Shown here in pieces: positions 41,765 to 50,919 of a stretch of DNA of 64,000 nt. The first letter of the stretch is position 1; each line of letters starts with the position of its first letter. Origin of the DNA: Bariatricus massiliensis. Lineage in GTDB: Bacteria > Bacillota > Clostridia > Lachnospirales > Lachnospiraceae. The position numbers and the translations under genes were made by a program. The stretch is from assembly GCF_900086725.1 (NCBI RefSeq), contig NZ_LT574836.1:62001-126000 (forward strand). Reading direction: 5' to 3'. The notes below the pieces were generated by a model that worked only from the letters and a program-made list of their open reading frames with translations, did not search any database and had not been told where the DNA came from.

Positions 41765-42946
41765 TTATTTATCTGCTGCGTGGGCGTCAAGCCAGTCCAT
41801 GGCAGATTTTGCGTAGACAGCGGCGCCTAAAGGCAGACAGTCATCATTAAATAAAACCTTGGGATTGTGCTGTCCTACCCATTTGCTCTTATCCGGCACG
41901 CCTGCCCCCAGACAGAAGTAAGCGGAGGGAACTTTCTCACAGATAAAAGCAAAGTCCTCGGAGCCCATTACATGATACAGCGGATAGGTTTTAATAGAAT
42001 CGCTGAGGCTGTGAATGCTGTTCAGACAAGCGTCTACCATCTGTGCGTCACAGGTGACGGCAGGCACATCACTCAAGACTTCTATTTCATAGGTAGTTCG
42101 GTAGGCCTTACAGACCGCGTCGATGACGTCATGAATTCGCTGTATGAGGTTGTCTCTCACCTCTGGTTTAAAGGTACGCAGTGTCCCTTCAAGTATGGCC
42201 CGCTCGGGGATGATGTTTGAGGCAGTTCCTGACACAAAGCGTCCGATTGTAAGAGCGGCCTCCTCGGCGGAAGAGACTTCCCGTGCAATCAATTCCTGCA
42301 GTCCAAGATATATGTGGACTCCCGTGTTGATAGGGTCGATTCCCAGATTTGGCGTTGAGCCATGAGCGCCTTTTCCTGTCAGAGTTACTTTGAAGCCGTA
42401 GACGGATGACATGGGCTGCGGTCCGTAGATGATGATATTGCTGGCCATCTCGGAAGCCACATGCATTCCAAAGGCTGCGTCCACCGTCGGTTTTTCTAGT
42501 ATTCCGGCTTCAATCGCGGCCGATGCGCCGGCGAATATTTCCTCGCCGGATTGAAAGAACAGCTTTACGATTCCACTCAAATCCTCTTCGTGTGCTTTGA
42601 GCAGCTTGGCGGCCCCGAGCAGTGTGGCGGTATGCAGGTCATGTCCACAGGAATGCATGCAGCCATTCTGTGAGGCAAAAGAGACACCGGACTCTTCCGG
42701 CATAGGGAGCCCATCCATATCGCTGCGCAGTAAAAAGCATTTGTTTCCTTTTCCGATGCAGGCGGTGATACAGGAACTGTCTTCATAGACATGATAGTCG
42801 ATTTCCATTTCTGTCAGTTTCTCTTTGACAAAGTCTACGGTTTTGGGGAGGTGCAGACCAAGTTCGGGGATTTGATGCAGCGCCCGGCGCCATTCGCTCA
42901 ATTGTGCCTGCATTGCCTGAGCTTCTTTTAATAATTGATTTTCCAT
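41765..42946 (-). CDS. M20-family amidohydrolase (aminoacylase/carboxypeptidase type)
   Basis: A dinuclear metal hydrolase of 393 residues. Metal and catalytic motifs are CGHDLHTATLLG, SGEEIFAGA, the dimerisation (lid) domain insertion, and GSEDFAFICE near the end. This subgroup removes acyl groups from N-acyl amino acids, or cleaves hippurate, indole-acetyl or p-aminobenzoyl-glutamate conjugates; the real substrate is unknown. AAGGAG lies just before the ATG. It is the third gene of a minus-strand operon after two membrane proteins that probably import its substrate. Confidence 0.9.
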   Translation of the reverse strand: MENQLLKEAQAMQAQLSEWRRALHQIPELGLHLPKTVDFVKEKLTEMEIDYHVYEDSSCITACIGKGNKCFLLRSDMDGLPMPEESGVSFASQNGCMHSCGHDLHTATLLGAAKLLKAHEEDLSGIVKLFFQSGEEIFAGASAAIEAGILEKPTVDAAFGMHVASEMASNIIIYGPQPMSSVYGFKVTLTGKGAHGSTPNLGIDPINTGVHIYLGLQELIAREVSSAEEAALTIGRFVSGTASNIIPERAILEGTLRTFKPEVRDNLIQRIHDVIDAVCKAYRTTYEIEVLSDVPAVTCDAQMVDACLNSIHSLSDSIKTYPLYHVMGSEDFAFICEKVPSAYFCLGAGVPDKSKWVGQHNPKVLFNDDCLPLGAAVYAKSAMDWLDAHAADK

Positions 42947-42968
42947 AGTGACTTCTCCTTAATCCTAG

Positions 42969-43679
42969 TTATTTTTTTGGCGCTTCCTTGATAAATCCAA
43001 TTTTATACATACCTAGATAACATAGGAAGCTGACTACGATGAATCCAAGCATAAAATAGCTGTAGTTTGCCGACATAAAGCTGTAGCCCAGAATGAGATA
43101 GAGCAGGACAGCCGCTATGATGGTGGGTATGGATAGCTTTTTGTTCTTCATAAAATAGGGGGCTGCCAGCGCGCCTGTCAAAGCCGGCGTTACGTTGTTG
43201 AAAGCCGGCGCGAGGGCAGGGCCGGTGATAATCGGCACCAGCAGATTGCCCAGAAAGAGCATTCCCAGAAATAGGATGAGTGTGGTGACAATAGAGGATG
43301 CTCCGATGGCAAGTGTAGTGATGACTTCACCTTCATCTGTTCCGCGTTCCATGTCGTTGACACGAAGCGCGTTGGTGGCAGCAGGCAGCTTCATATTCAT
43401 AATGTTACCGGTGATAAAAGACAGGTATGTACCGGCAGAGCCAAGAAATGGAGAGAAAGAGACAACCTCCACTATGCTGACTACACCATAAATTGCTGTT
43501 AAAGTAACGATTGCGCTTACTGTTTTAGGAATGTCGAATTCGATATCCTTGCCGTAAACGGCTGTTATGACGGTAGGAACCATGAGAATCAGTAAAATCG
43601 CGATGACAGTGCTGATTTTGCCGAGACGGTGCGTCGTATTGAGGTAAGCTTCGCTTTTATTCGTATCTTTATTTTTCAT
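42969..43679 (-). CDS. Unidentified integral membrane protein, partner of the DUF5058-like gene
   Basis: The 236-residue protein has about six to seven hydrophobic helices and a conserved-looking cytoplasmic loop (MKLPAATNALRVNDMERGTDEGEV). Polar and glycine breaks in the helices (SFSPFLGSAGTYLSFITGN, ITGPALAPAFNNVTPALTGALAAPYF) suggest a transport path. I do not recognise a named family. AAGGAGG is six bases before the ATG. The tight order DUF5058-like, this, M20 hydrolase suggests the two membrane proteins form one transporter for the hydrolase substrate. Confidence 0.75.
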   Translation of the reverse strand: MKNKDTNKSEAYLNTTHRLGKISTVIAILLILMVPTVITAVYGKDIEFDIPKTVSAIVTLTAIYGVVSIVEVVSFSPFLGSAGTYLSFITGNIMNMKLPAATNALRVNDMERGTDEGEVITTLAIGASSIVTTLILFLGMLFLGNLLVPIITGPALAPAFNNVTPALTGALAAPYFMKNKKLSIPTIIAAVLLYLILGYSFMSANYSYFMLGFIVVSFLCYLGMYKIGFIKEAPKK

Positions 43680-43703
43680 TATTTTCCTCCTTCATAAAAA
43701 GAT

Positions 43704-44435
43704 TTACAGGAACAGATTGGCGATGTAAGAGCCGAGCATACCAATCAGCATACCGCCCGGAAAAGACATTTCCATAAAAAAATGCCGTCCTGTTTTTTTA
43801 GCCAGCCAATTCAGTACAAGTGCAGATATTCCGGCGGTGATAAGGGCAACCAAGGCAAGAATCTGCTCCGGTTTTTCCGTCCAGTAAGTTAAATATGGTG
43901 CACAGAACCATCCCATCATAGCGATAAAAATGCCGTCGATCAGAAGCGTGTAGACAACAGGCTTATGCTTGCGCAGGCTGGTCATGCCGCGGTCGAGGCT
44001 TTTTTTGCCGAAGACTACAAGCAGTGGCTCGTAGAGGATGCAGATGGACATTGCCCACATAGTGCTGACAAAGATAGAGGCATTGTATCCGCTGTCGGTG
44101 TATGACAGGAGTCCGAATGAACGCGCGGCGATATTGGCTGCCACATTTTCATAGGAGCTGGAGCCGATTACGGATAAACGCAGCCAAGGAAAATAATTTC
44201 CCAGTACGGACATCAGCATAACCAGTATAATTAGGATTGGTATGCTGGGAACAACGGAAAAAAGCCCGCTGCCAAGAATAGTGCTCTTCATTACCTGCGT
44301 TGACAGCCCGATTTCTTTGCCACGTTTCCAGGCACGCCTCATAAAGACGAAAGACTGGATGAAGACGTAGAGTATAACAATGGAACAGACAAAAAACATA
44401 ACTGGTGAGTTTGCTATTGACAGATAGTTTTTCAT
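43704..44435 (-). CDS. DUF5058-like integral membrane protein, putative transporter subunit
   Basis: The 243-residue protein has about six hydrophobic helices with a Pro/Gly-rich SVVPSIPILIILVMLMSVLG segment and a loop GSSSYENVAANIAARSFGLLSYTDSGYN. It resembles the DUF5058 family by memory of its pattern, not by search. ATG 44435 has AAAGGAGG four bases upstream; the longer frame start lacks a ribosome site. It is first in the operon and divergent from the LysR gene, a layout typical of a LysR-controlled uptake operon. Confidence 0.75.
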   Translation of the reverse strand: MKNYLSIANSPVMFFVCSIVILYVFIQSFVFMRRAWKRGKEIGLSTQVMKSTILGSGLFSVVPSIPILIILVMLMSVLGNYFPWLRLSVIGSSSYENVAANIAARSFGLLSYTDSGYNASIFVSTMWAMSICILYEPLLVVFGKKSLDRGMTSLRKHKPVVYTLLIDGIFIAMMGWFCAPYLTYWTEKPEQILALVALITAGISALVLNWLAKKTGRHFFMEMSFPGGMLIGMLGSYIANLFL

Positions 44436-44620
44436 AGGGCCTCCTTTGAGATGTGATTTTTTCTCTTTTAGTTTCTCCTTCACAATTCTTGCATTCGCCT
44501 GAATACTTATATATAATGAATGTTAATAAATAGAATTGATTTATGGCAAAAATGCATAATTGTTATAATAAAAATATACTATGTCTTGTGAAAAATTGGT
44601 AATCTACAAAATTTTAATAT

Positions 44621-44640
44621 CTATAAGTTATTGGTTATGG
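44621..44640. promoter_or_regulatory. LysR-type box in the divergent intergenic region
   Basis: The 20 bases beginning CTATAAG and ending TTATGG contain ATAA-N8-TTAT and match 15 of 20 positions of the dyad at 9289-9308. It lies 63 bases before the LysR start and 186 bases before the DUF5058-like start. The remaining 267-base gap is very AT-rich, and I see no secure -10/-35 pair. Confidence 0.45.
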
Positions 44641-44702
44641 ACAATGGCATATTTAGAGAGAAGGGTGCAGAGGCTGAAACGTGTCTGCGGGGAGGGAACG
44701 AG

Positions 44703-45599
44703 ATGAATTTTAACCATTTGGAATATGTTGTAAAGACGGCAGAATATGGCTCTATCAGCAAAGCGTCGGGGAAACTTTACCTATCTCAGCCATATTTGAG
44801 CGGGGTGATAAAAGGGCTGGAGGAAGAGCTGGGATATAAGATTTTCCATAGGAGTAAATCTGGAATTGAAGTGACAGAGCTAGGGGAAGAATTCATAAAA
44901 AGTGCAAAAATAATTTTGCTGGAATTAAAGAAAATCAGGGAACTGAACTATGCGGATGAAAAACCTTTAAGTATTTCCTGCTATTATGCAACGTACATAA
45001 TGGAAATGTTCCTTAAATTTAAAAATAGTACGAAACTTAGGCTCCCGGATAAAATTCGGGAGATGGGCAACCGAGAAGTGCTGGAATCCGTTCTGGCGGG
45101 AGAAAGTACAATGGGAATTGTATTTTTTGCTCAAGAGAAAAAAGGAAAGTATTATAAATTAGCTGAAAATATGGGACTACAGATGGAGGGACTGTTTCAG
45201 CCTATGCCCATGTTCGCTATGATGTCGGAAAACCATAAGCTGGCAAAGACGGAGGAGATAGAGATAAAAGAATTGGGCGGGTATCCCTATGTATCTTACG
45301 ATGATACTAGCTCCAAGATGTTCTTAAAACTATTAGGTATAGAAGAAAATGAACAGCTGTTGGAGGTCTCGGACAGGGGGAGTTTTTACGATGCGGTGAT
45401 GAGCGGAGAATATCTCACTATCATGGCCTACAAAAATATTCCTCAAAAAAGTGGGGTGAAACTTATCCCCATAAGGGACAAGAAGCTTTACTTAACTTCC
45501 TGTTACGTGATTTCTAAGAATTATCAGCTTACAAAGAGAGAAAAAGAGTTTCTGGAATTTATGACGACGGATAGGAGAAAAACTGACGGCAACCTGTAG
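44703..45599 (+). CDS. LysR-family transcriptional regulator
   Basis: The 298-residue protein has an N-terminal winged helix-turn-helix (MNFNHLEYVVKTAEYGSISKASGKLYLSQPYLSGVIKGLEEELGYKIFHRS, written here in the usual LTTR pattern) and a periplasmic-binding-protein-like effector domain (about 90-298). GGAGGG is six bases before ATG 44703; an earlier in-frame start is rejected because this site lies between. It probably controls the divergent membrane protein/M20 operon and itself. The effector is unknown. A histidine kinase gene follows 40 bases later. Confidence 0.9.
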   Translation: MNFNHLEYVVKTAEYGSISKASGKLYLSQPYLSGVIKGLEEELGYKIFHRSKSGIEVTELGEEFIKSAKIILLELKKIRELNYADEKPLSISCYYATYIMEMFLKFKNSTKLRLPDKIREMGNREVLESVLAGESTMGIVFFAQEKKGKYYKLAENMGLQMEGLFQPMPMFAMMSENHKLAKTEEIEIKELGGYPYVSYDDTSSKMFLKLLGIEENEQLLEVSDRGSFYDAVMSGEYLTIMAYKNIPQKSGVKLIPIRDKKLYLTSCYVISKNYQLTKREKEFLEFMTTDRRKTDGNL

Positions 45600-45639
45600 A
45601 ATTGGGTGATTGACAGCTTTATTAAAGGAGGAACAGAAG

Positions 45640-48600
45640 ATGCAGGCTAATGTGTTGGAACGGGAGCTGACAAAAGCCAATGAGAAGATGCAGGATATTA
45701 TCAACGCCATACCGGGCGGGGTAGCAATATATAAGGTTTCTGACATTTTTGAAACGGTATATTTCTCCGATGGCGTGCCGGAACTGTCGGGGTATACGGT
45801 GGAAGAATACCATGAATTAATTAAGAAAGACGCGGCGGAAATGACTTACTGGGAGGACACAGAGATGGTGGTGTCAAAAGCCAGAGAAGTCATCCGTACT
45901 CATGAGGTTTCCCAGATTGAATTTCGTAAACAGCACAGAGACGGGCATATTGTCTGGGTACGTGTCCAAATCAAATGGATAGGGGAAGAGGACGGGTGCC
46001 CGCTTCTGCATTGTGTGTTCCATAATATTTCTGATTTAAAAGAAGCGAAACTGGAATTGGATCATCTTGTGAATTCCATTCCCGGGGGTATTGCCAGCTA
46101 TCAGATTGAGGAATCACGCATTTCCCTTACCTACTTTTCTGATGGCGTTGCGTCATTGACGGGCCATACGAGAGAAGAGTATGAGCAGATAGTACGGCAG
46201 GATATGCCCGGTATTGTCTATTCTTGTGATAAAGAGAGGGTAAAAGCAGCGCTCAAGACGGCGCTTGAAAGCGGGGAGACGATGGATATATCTTTCCGGG
46301 TGTGGCACAAGGAAGGGAGGCTGATTTGGATTCACCTCAATGCCCGAAGAATGGGTCCGAGGGCAGGTAATATGAAGTTCTATGCTGTCTACACAGGAAT
46401 GTCGGGTGAGTCACATTTGATGCAGGCTATTTCTAACGAAACTGCCGAGGGTATTTATGTGATAGATAAGAGCAACTATGATCTGCTCTATGCCAACGAA
46501 GCAAGCGGACTATTTCTGGAGGGAAGAGACTGTGTGGGGCAGAAGTGCTATGCCGCTCTTCACGGAAAAGATGCTCCTTGTGAATTTTGTACTCTGCAAA
46601 ATCATGCGCCGGATGGGAAGGAGCATGTGATGAAAATCGAGGAGACCGGGAGATATTACAGTACCCGGTTCCGTGAGACAAATTGGAATGGTCTGGAGGC
46701 TTATGTCAGGTCTGTCAGGGAAATCACCGATGAAGTGCTGAGCCGCATGGAGAAAGAAAGGCTTGAAAAATATTTTCAAACTGTACTGCAGCATCTTCCG
46801 GGAGGGGTAGCGGTAGTCTGTTATGATAAAAAAGATGGTGTCATGAAACCAGAGTTTTTATCAGAAGGATTTGCCGCAATGACAGGCATGCCGCTGGAGG
46901 AGGCATGGGATTTATACCGGAACGACGCTATGTCGGGAGTGCATCCGGAGGATCAGAGATATGTCAATGAACAGATGGAGCTGTATATAGCCAGCGGGGA
47001 AAGCCACTGTGAGATTGTATACCGCATAAAAAAGGGCGCCGATGAATATGTGTGGGTGAAAAATGTACTCTCACTGATTGAAAGTAAGGGTGGAGAGAGA
47101 AGAATATATTCCGTATATCAGGATATGACAAAGCAGCTGGAAGAACAGAGCAGGCTTCGGCAGCAGTATCAGGATTTAATTATGCAGCATTATCGTGTTC
47201 AGGAGCCAAACACACTTGTTTTGGGACACTGTAATATCACCCAAAATTTAATTTTGGAAATTATCGACCACACGGATTCTGATCTGCTGGAGACATTCGG
47301 TGTTGTAAGGGAAGAATTTTTTACTGGAATAAGCAGCCTTATTGTAGAGGAAGAAGAGCGCAGTGCGTTTTTGAAAATGTACTTGAACAAGCCGGCGCTG
47401 GAAGCGTTCGAGAGGAAAGAAACGGAACAGAAACTTTCTTGTTTTGTCAAGCTTCCAAAGGAAGAGCGGGGAAGATATGTCCAGATAGTGGTAAATCTTG
47501 TGGCTACGCCGGACAGTGGAGATGTCACGGGGATTTTGACTATCACAGACATTACAGAGAAGACGATAAGGGAACGTATATTACACAGATTGTCGGCGGC
47601 TGGCTATGATTTTATCGTAGATGTGGATTTGACAGAGGATACTTACACGGTTTTAATGAGTAATGATGAGGATGGTTTGTCTCCCAAAAACAAAGGAAGC
47701 CATTCACAGTGGATTGCTTATATGATGGAGAAGAGAGTGGTTCCAAGCGACAGGCAGCGGTACATCGAAGGGCTGGCGCCTGAGCATATGCTGGAACGTT
47801 TGGAAAAAAGAGGGACTTATACGTTTGCGTTTTCGGTCTATGATGATTGTGGAAACATCCGGACAAAGAATATCACGGTTTCAGCCGCCGACCTCCGTCT
47901 GGGAAGGGTATGTCTTTCAAGAGCGGATATTACGGACTCGGTCAGGGAGCAGCAGGGGCTTTTGCATGTGATAGCTTACACGTTTGAATTGGCTGGTTTC
48001 GTCAATATTGAGAACCACAATCTCACTTTGTATTCAAGGAAGACGGTACTTGCCAATTTGCCGCCTTACTTCGTGGAAGATTATACGGAGGCGATTCAGC
48101 GTTTCGTGGGAAAGTATGGTGCGGATACGAATCTTAGTAATGCCCGCGAGGAGTTCCAGATTGATACGATGATAAGATGCCTGCGTGAAAAACCGCAGGG
48201 ATATGATTTCCTTTTTTCCTATAAGAATGGGGAGGAGCGGTATAAACAGATAAATGTTATGTGGGGAGATGTGAACCACAAGACAATCTGTCTTGTAAGA
48301 GCGGATGTCACGGATATGCTTGCGGCCGAACGGCAGACAAAGAAGACGTTGGAAAATGCGCTTGCGTTGGCGGAGGAAGCAAGCAGAGCAAAAAGTGAAT
48401 TTATGTCGGCCATGAGCCATGATATTCGTACGCCGATGAATGCTATCATGGGCATGACCACGCTGGCACAGGCTAATTTGGGGGACAGAGAAAAAGTAGA
48501 AGGATATCTGCGTACGATTGAGCTCTCTTCCAGACATTTGCTCAGTCTTATAAATGATATCTTAGATATGAGCAAGATTGAGCGGTCTCAGATAAGTTTG

Positions 48601-49542
48601 AACAGGATGAGAATTTCCATCAGAAAATTGATAGAACAGATTTCTGCCATTATGGAGCCGCAGGCGAGGGAGGCGGGCCTTGAATTCACAGTGGACTGCG
48701 GAGAGATAGAGCATACTTGGTTTTACGGGGACGGGCTGCGCATCAATCAGATTCTGATTAATATACTCAGTAATGCAGTGAAATACACACCCGAGGGAGG
48801 CAGCGTAGAGTTCAAGGTGGAGGAGATTCCATCCTTGAAGGATAGTGCTGGGATACGCTATCGTTTTATCGTGAGCGATACGGGGGTAGGGATGTCGGAA
48901 GAGTTTCTTGCCCATGTTTTTGAACCGTTTATGAGGAGCAAGAGTTCGTCGCTGGTGGAAGGCACAGGGCTGGGGCTCAGTATCACAAAGGGGCTGGTCG
49001 AGCTTATGGGAGGCCAGATTTCTGTGGAGAGCACAGTCCATCAGGGAACCAGATTTCAAGTAGAACTGGAAGTGGAAGGCCTGAAACAGTGGGAAGAGAA
49101 TCCCCGGGAAACTGATACGGGACGTTCTCTCGATGTTGCGGATAAAGCAATATTTGAGGGACGTTTGTTTCTGGTGGCGGAAGACAATGCAATCAATGCG
49201 GAAATTTTGTGTGAGCTGCTGGCGATGTATGGGGCAAAGGCTGTGGTGAAGCGGGATGGATTTCAGGCAGTTCAGGAGTTTGCTTCTAAGCCGGCCGGAA
49301 TATATGATGCAGTGATGATGGATATACAGATGCCTGTCATGAATGGATATGAAGCGGCCCGGGCTATCAGGAAGATGGAAAGGCCGGACGCCGCAGGCAT
49401 TCCAATTATTGCGATGACTGCTAATGTCTTTGCGGAAGATGTGAGGGAGGCTGCTGCCGCCGGAATGAATGGACATATAGCTAAACCTATTGATATTGAA
49501 GTGATGAAGCAGACCCTTTGGAAGGTATTGAACTGCAGTTAG
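45640..49542 (+). CDS. Soluble multi-PAS hybrid histidine kinase with receiver domain
   Basis: A sensor kinase of 1300 residues without membrane segments, so it senses a cytoplasmic signal. The N-terminal 890 residues hold about six PAS-like units: PAS with GGVAIYKVSD and a PAC strand, a second (GGIASYQIEES), a third with cysteines (CVGQKCYA... CEFC, about 300-325), a fourth (GGVAVVCYDK), then two weaker ones. The kinase core has the H box SHDIRTPMN with His927, the N box (NILSNAVKYTPEGG), DTGVGMS and GTGLGLSI. The receiver domain has Asp1228 (MMDIQMPVMNG) and a conserved Lys (AKPID). No output domain or Hpt domain is attached. AAAGGAGG is seven bases before the ATG. It follows the LysR gene in the same direction. 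Confidence 0.93.
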   Translation: MQANVLERELTKANEKMQDIINAIPGGVAIYKVSDIFETVYFSDGVPELSGYTVEEYHELIKKDAAEMTYWEDTEMVVSKAREVIRTHEVSQIEFRKQHRDGHIVWVRVQIKWIGEEDGCPLLHCVFHNISDLKEAKLELDHLVNSIPGGIASYQIEESRISLTYFSDGVASLTGHTREEYEQIVRQDMPGIVYSCDKERVKAALKTALESGETMDISFRVWHKEGRLIWIHLNARRMGPRAGNMKFYAVYTGMSGESHLMQAISNETAEGIYVIDKSNYDLLYANEASGLFLEGRDCVGQKCYAALHGKDAPCEFCTLQNHAPDGKEHVMKIEETGRYYSTRFRETNWNGLEAYVRSVREITDEVLSRMEKERLEKYFQTVLQHLPGGVAVVCYDKKDGVMKPEFLSEGFAAMTGMPLEEAWDLYRNDAMSGVHPEDQRYVNEQMELYIASGESHCEIVYRIKKGADEYVWVKNVLSLIESKGGERRIYSVYQDMTKQLEEQSRLRQQYQDLIMQHYRVQEPNTLVLGHCNITQNLILEIIDHTDSDLLETFGVVREEFFTGISSLIVEEEERSAFLKMYLNKPALEAFERKETEQKLSCFVKLPKEERGRYVQIVVNLVATPDSGDVTGILTITDITEKTIRERILHRLSAAGYDFIVDVDLTEDTYTVLMSNDEDGLSPKNKGSHSQWIAYMMEKRVVPSDRQRYIEGLAPEHMLERLEKRGTYTFAFSVYDDCGNIRTKNITVSAADLRLGRVCLSRADITDSVREQQGLLHVIAYTFELAGFVNIENHNLTLYSRKTVLANLPPYFVEDYTEAIQRFVGKYGADTNLSNAREEFQIDTMIRCLREKPQGYDFLFSYKNGEERYKQINVMWGDVNHKTICLVRADVTDMLAAERQTKKTLENALALAEEASRAKSEFMSAMSHDIRTPMNAIMGMTTLAQANLGDREKVEGYLRTIELSSRHLLSLINDILDMSKIERSQISLNRMRISIRKLIEQISAIMEPQAREAGLEFTVDCGEIEHTWFYGDGLRINQILINILSNAVKYTPEGGSVEFKVEEIPSLKDSAGIRYRFIVSDTGVGMSEEFLAHVFEPFMRSKSSSLVEGTGLGLSITKGLVELMGGQISVESTVHQGTRFQVELEVEGLKQWEENPRETDTGRSLDVADKAIFEGRLFLVAEDNAINAEILCELLAMYGAKAVVKRDGFQAVQEFASKPAGIYDAVMMDIQMPVMNGYEAARAIRKMERPDAAGIPIIAMTANVFAEDVREAAAAGMNGHIAKPIDIEVMKQTLWKVLNCS

Positions 49543-49587
49543 CCTTTCATGTTTGGAAAATAATAAAATTTATTGGAGGAGAACAGG

Positions 49588-50313
49588 ATGTTTAAAGACA
49601 AAGCCGTGATTGGCATTATGCCTTTATATGATACGGAAAGAGATAGCTATTGGATGCTTCCCGGCTATATGAAGGCGCTGGAGGAGCAAGGGGCGGTTAC
49701 ACTTATGCTGCCCTTGACGGATAAGGCTGAGGAATTGGAGTACTTTCTGGAGACTTGTGACGGGTTTCTTATGACGGGAGGGCCTGATGTGGATCCGTCT
49801 TTATATGGCGAAGAGAAGAGCAGCAACTGCAAGGAAACGGTGCCTCTCCGTGATGCAATGGATAAGTATATTCTTATCCATGCAGTAAAGAAGAATAAAG
49901 CGGTGCTTGGAATCTGCAGAGGAATGCAGATGATGAATGCGGTTTTTGGGGGAAGCCTATACCAAGATTTGGGGACGGAGGTTCCGGAAAATATAGGACA
50001 TCGCATGGAAGCCCCCTATGACAGAAAGGCCCATTGTGTGAAAGTGCTGGCGGATACGCCGTTGGCAGCAGTGCTGGGGGCTGAGGAATGCCCCGTTAAC
50101 AGTTGTCATCATCAGGCAGTAAAGAAGCTTGCGGAGCCGTTCGGGATTATGGCGCAGGCCGAGGACGGGATTATTGAGTCCATCTACATGCCGGAGAAGC
50201 GTTTCGTATGGGGCGTACAGTGGCATCCCGAATTTTCGTATCGCAAAAGTGGGGAGAGCCGGAAGATCTTAGGAGCTTTTTTAGAAGCGGCAAAAGAGGA
50301 TGATGCAAAGTAA
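49588..50313 (+). CDS. Peptidase C26-type glutamine amidotransferase-like hydrolase (gamma-glutamyl hydrolase family)
   Basis: The 241-residue protein has the class I amidotransferase triad: nucleophile Cys in GICRGMQ and the His and Glu of QWHPEF, with GGPDVDPSLYGEE for substrate binding. Relatives such as PuuD cleave gamma-glutamyl-GABA or other gamma-glutamyl amines and amides in the cytoplasm. GGAGG lies eight bases before ATG 49588. Placement after the LysR/kinase pair, across from an M20 amidohydrolase, suggests two hydrolases acting on conjugated amino acids, which is inference. Confidence 0.9.
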   Translation: MFKDKAVIGIMPLYDTERDSYWMLPGYMKALEEQGAVTLMLPLTDKAEELEYFLETCDGFLMTGGPDVDPSLYGEEKSSNCKETVPLRDAMDKYILIHAVKKNKAVLGICRGMQMMNAVFGGSLYQDLGTEVPENIGHRMEAPYDRKAHCVKVLADTPLAAVLGAEECPVNSCHHQAVKKLAEPFGIMAQAEDGIIESIYMPEKRFVWGVQWHPEFSYRKSGESRKILGAFLEAAKEDDAK

Positions 50314-50346
50314 AATGGCAAACAGAGATTTTAGGAGGTACATAAC

Positions 50347-50679
50347 ATGAGGAATATGATTGGATACTGTGGGCTGGACTGTGAAAAATGTGACGCATAT
50401 ATTGCAACAATCAATGACGATCAGGCATTGCGTGAGAAGACTGCAAATTTGTGGGCCGAGTTAAATAATGCCCCCATTCTCCCTGAACATATCAACTGTG
50501 AGGGCTGCCGTGTTGATGGGGTAAAAACGGTATACTGCAATAGCCTTTGTGGCATTCGTCAGTGTGCGTTGAAAAAAGGTATGGCAACATGTGGCGAATG
50601 TCCAGATATAGAAAAGTGTCAGACTGTTGCAATGGTAATCTCAAATGATCCGGACGCTCTGAAAAATCTGAAAGGATAA
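50347..50679 (+). CDS. DUF3795-type cysteine-rich protein
   Basis: The 110-residue protein starts IGYCGLDCEKCDAY and contains CEGCRVDG, YCNSLCGIRQCALKKG and CGECPDIEKC, about a dozen cysteines in CxxC-like pairs. The pattern matches the DUF3795 family, which probably binds zinc or an Fe-S cluster; its function is unknown. AGGAGG stands well before the ATG. It is the last gene of the rightward unit and lies 33 bases after the C26 hydrolase. Confidence 0.85.
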   Translation: MRNMIGYCGLDCEKCDAYIATINDDQALREKTANLWAELNNAPILPEHINCEGCRVDGVKTVYCNSLCGIRQCALKKGMATCGECPDIEKCQTVAMVISNDPDALKNLKG

Positions 50680-50729
50680 ACGGTGTCATTTGAAGATAAT
50701 ATATGAGTGAATGGTAAATTCCGGTTCGT

Positions 50730-50766
50730 AGCACAGCGGGGTAGGTCAAACCTACCCCGCTGTGCT
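50730..50766. repeat. Perfect 17-bp inverted repeat with triloop
   Basis: AGCACAGCGGGGTAGGT at 50730-50746 is followed by CAA and its exact complement at 50750-50766. It is very stable as RNA on either strand but has no T tract on either side. It could cap the end of the DUF3795 transcript. Confidence 0.7.
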
Positions 50767-50803
50767 GGTTATGTCCACAAGTGTGTATATGGAAGAAAAA
50801 CAC

Positions 50804-50817
50804 AGAACAAATGTTCA
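50804..50817. promoter_or_regulatory. LexA (SOS) box upstream of uvrBA
   Basis: AGAACAAATGTTCA contains a perfect GAAC-N4-GTTC palindrome, the core of the Gram-positive LexA/DinR site (CGAAC-N4-GTTCG). It lies just upstream of TATACT-like -10 boxes at 50827-50832 and 50850-50855, 104 bases before uvrB. SOS induction of uvrBA is known in Firmicutes. Confidence 0.8.
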
Positions 50818-50919
50818 TATTTGCTCTATACTTTTTTTTGTTGTTATGGTATACTATCTACGTTAGTGAACAAGTATATTTTTAGGACTTTTTTACAGGT
50901 CACAGACGGAGGTGGATAT

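Noticed and set aside
50864..50880. Second LexA box (GTGAACAAGTATATTT) near uvrB
   Set aside because: The right half lacks GTTC, so it is not palindromic.
50707..50919. N-terminal extension of uvrB of 71 residues
   Set aside because: It runs through the hairpin, the LexA box and promoter elements. The conserved UvrB start with GGAGG is at 50920.
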